From Solimonas terrae (lineage in GTDB: Bacteria > Pseudomonadota > Gammaproteobacteria > Nevskiales > Nevskiaceae): a stretch of 64,000 nt of DNA. The notes below the pieces were generated by a model. That model was not told the DNA's origin, did not search any database, and saw nothing but the letters and a program-made list of their open reading frames with translations. The position numbers and the translations under genes were made by a program. Location of the stretch: assembly GCF_011067135.1 (NCBI RefSeq), contig NZ_JAAMOW010000005.1:248001-312000 (forward strand), read 5' to 3'. Positions 62,614 to 64,000 of this stretch are shown here, piece after piece (the first letter of the stretch is position 1; the number at the start of each line of letters is the position of its first letter).

Positions 62614-64000
62614 ATGAGCGCCGATCGAGTGCGGCTGCGCGACCTGCTGCGCGGCGTCGCGTCGACCCTGCCGGATTTCACGACGACCCAGCGCGGCCTG
62701 TGGAACCTGCTGCGCCTCAAGCCGGACACGACACTGTCGATCGGCCTGCGTTTTGCGCAACTCGCGGCCGCGCAACCGCAGGCGACGGCGCTGCGCTTCG
62801 AGGACCGCAGCTGGTCGTACGCGGAGTTCAACGCCTGGGCCAATCGCATCGCGCATGCGCTTGCGGCGCGCGGTGTCGGACCTGGCGATGCGGTGGCCCT
62901 GCTGTTCGAGAATCGCCCGGAGGCGCTGGCTTGCGCGCTGGCCGTCGTCAAACTCGGCGCCATTGCGGCGATGCTCAATCCGCAGCAACGCGGTGAACTG
63001 CTCGCTCACAGCATCGGCCTGGTCAAGGCGCGCGCGGTCGTCGTCGGCGACGAGTGCCGGGCGGCGCTGGAAAGCACGCGCTACGCGCCGTCGTCGTCGT
63101 CCGATCTTCTGCACTACCGCGACGGTGACGGCGGGGCGCCCGAGGGCTATCTCGATCTGCGCACGGAAAGCGCTGCGGCCCGCGCCGACAACCCGCAGCA
63201 GACGGCGATGATCCGCTTGCGCGATCCGTGCTTCTACATTTTCACCTCGGGCACGACCGGGCTGCCGAAGGCGTCGCGCATGACGCACTACCGCTGGATG
63301 CGCAGCCTTGCCGGCGTCGGCCAGCTGGCGGTCCGCATGCGCCGCGACGACGTGCTGTACTGTCCGCTGCCGCTCTATCACAACAACGCCTTGACAGTCT
63401 CCTGGAGCGCAACGCTCAGTGCCGGCTGCACTTTGGCGCTGGGCCGCAAGTTCAGCGCCTCGCGTTTCTGGGACGAGATCCGCAGCGTCGACGCGACCGC
63501 GTTCTGCTACATCGGCGAACTGTGCCGCTATCTGCTCAATCAACCGCCAAAGCCCGGTGATCGCGAACATCGTGTGCGTCTGGTGATCGGCAACGGCCTG
63601 CGCGCCGAACTCTGGGACGAATTTCAGCAGCGCTTCGGCATCGAACGGATTTGCGAGTTCTACGGTGCGTCCGAAGCCAATCTCGCATTCGTCAACGGTT
63701 TTGGCCTGGCGCGCACTGCGGGCTTCTGCCCGATGCCGTTCGCGATCGTCGAATTCGATGCCGAGAACGATGCACCGCGTCGCGCCGCCGGAGGCTTCCT
63801 GCAGCGTGTCGCCAAGGGCGGCGTCGGTCTGCTGATCACCGAAGTCACCGAGCGCGCCCCGTTCGATGGCTACACCGATCCGAAAGCCAGCGACGCCAAA
63901 CTGCTGCGCAATGTTTTCAAGGCCGGCGACTGCTGGTTCAACAGCGGCGATCTGGTGCGCGATCAGGGGTTCTCGCACATCCAGTTCGTCGATCGCGTCG
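62614..64000 (+). CDS. Long-chain acyl-CoA synthetase, FATP-type (3' end beyond window)
   Basis: At least 462 residues, cut by the window edge. AMP-binding signature YIFTSGTTGLPKAS near residue 208, then CPLPLYHNNALTVSWSATLSAG, EFYGASEANLAFVNG and the NSGDLVRD motif typical of the very-long-chain/FATP subfamily. It activates fatty acids with ATP and CoA. GAGGAGA lies 5-6 nt before the ATG at 62614. Its place after the OlsF-like acyltransferase hints at supply of acyl groups for an amino lipid. Confidence 0.93.
   Translation, partial: MSADRVRLRDLLRGVASTLPDFTTTQRGLWNLLRLKPDTTLSIGLRFAQLAAAQPQATALRFEDRSWSYAEFNAWANRIAHALAARGVGPGDAVALLFENRPEALACALAVVKLGAIAAMLNPQQRGELLAHSIGLVKARAVVVGDECRAALESTRYAPSSSSDLLHYRDGDGGAPEGYLDLRTESAAARADNPQQTAMIRLRDPCFYIFTSGTTGLPKASRMTHYRWMRSLAGVGQLAVRMRRDDVLYCPLPLYHNNALTVSWSATLSAGCTLALGRKFSASRFWDEIRSVDATAFCYIGELCRYLLNQPPKPGDREHRVRLVIGNGLRAELWDEFQQRFGIERICEFYGASEANLAFVNGFGLARTAGFCPMPFAIVEFDAENDAPRRAAGGFLQRVAKGGVGLLITEVTERAPFDGYTDPKASDAKLLRNVFKAGDCWFNSGDLVRDQGFSHIQFVDRV

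Noticed and set aside
60637-63978. 1,113-codon minus-strand frame at the right end
   Set aside because: Antisense to the OlsF-like and acyl-CoA synthetase genes, which have clear catalytic motifs.

Overview
This is a 64 kb, GC-rich chromosomal stretch from a gammaproteobacterium. The gene set and order point to the Xanthomonadales/Nevskiales side of the class: rpoN-hpf, ptsN-hprK-rapZ-EIIA-ptsH-ptsI-mgtE, a complete System I cytochrome c maturation operon ccmABCDEFGHI, pilT-pilU, and glnE close to ilvE and waa-type genes. This placement rests on gene content and synteny only. Nearly all of the DNA is coding. I see no insertion sequence, prophage or CRISPR array.

Layout. 0-5.2 kb: a membrane methyltransferase-like gene interrupted by an in-frame TGA, an amidase and glnE. 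5.3-16.2 kb: an envelope glycan locus with a sulfotransferase, three GT4 glycosyltransferases, a UDP-HexNAc dehydrogenase, a UDP-glucuronate-epimerase-like enzyme, a polysaccharide deacetylase, a Kdo 3-hydroxylase (KdoO) and a WaaC-type heptosyltransferase; an AGCS amino-acid symporter sits inside it. 16.2-19.6 kb: ilvE, hldE (ADP-heptose precursor), and a divergent AhpD-like/HxlR pair with a clear operator palindrome. 19.6-27.6 kb: an HDOD protein, then the tightly coupled ccm operon, with an extra 21-codon cysteine-rich ORF between ccmD and ccmE. 27.7-34.9 kb: a MaoC-like protein, galU, sucA-sucB closed by a strong terminator, and an AraC-type regulator. 34.9-41 kb: a DUF218 protein with MAPEG, a CoxE-like VWA protein, a 3-methyladenine DNA glycosylase, a Tat lipoprotein phosphoesterase and mgtE.

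41-47.6 kb is a regulatory phosphotransferase block: Enzyme I, HPr, mannose-type EIIA, RapZ, an HPr kinase reduced to its catalytic domain, EIIA-Ntr, HPF and sigma-54. No sugar permease (EIIB/EIIC) is present, so it probably signals rather than transports. 47.7-51.7 kb: a DUF4399 protein, RhlE with a coupled 50-residue basic ORF, rpiA and yggS. 51.8-55.1 kb: three tandem PilT-family ATPases (pilT, pilU and a third paralogue). 55.1-56.5 kb: a 365-bp spacer with two copies of a double-hairpin repeat, then rplM-rpsI and tRNA-Gln(CTG), both with good promoters. 56.5-64 kb: a DoxX-like protein, a YHS-domain protein, an uncharacterised membrane/DinB/ATP-grasp operon, a lipoprotein hydrolase, an OlsF-like fused acyltransferase and a truncated FATP-type acyl-CoA synthetase.

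The most interesting items are the possibly sulfated, amino-uronate-containing envelope glycan locus, the membrane/DinB/ATP-grasp trio, the third pilus-retraction ATPase, the catalytic-domain-only HprK within a permease-less PTS, the ccm micro-ORF, the RhlE-coupled basic peptide and the paired hairpin repeats.
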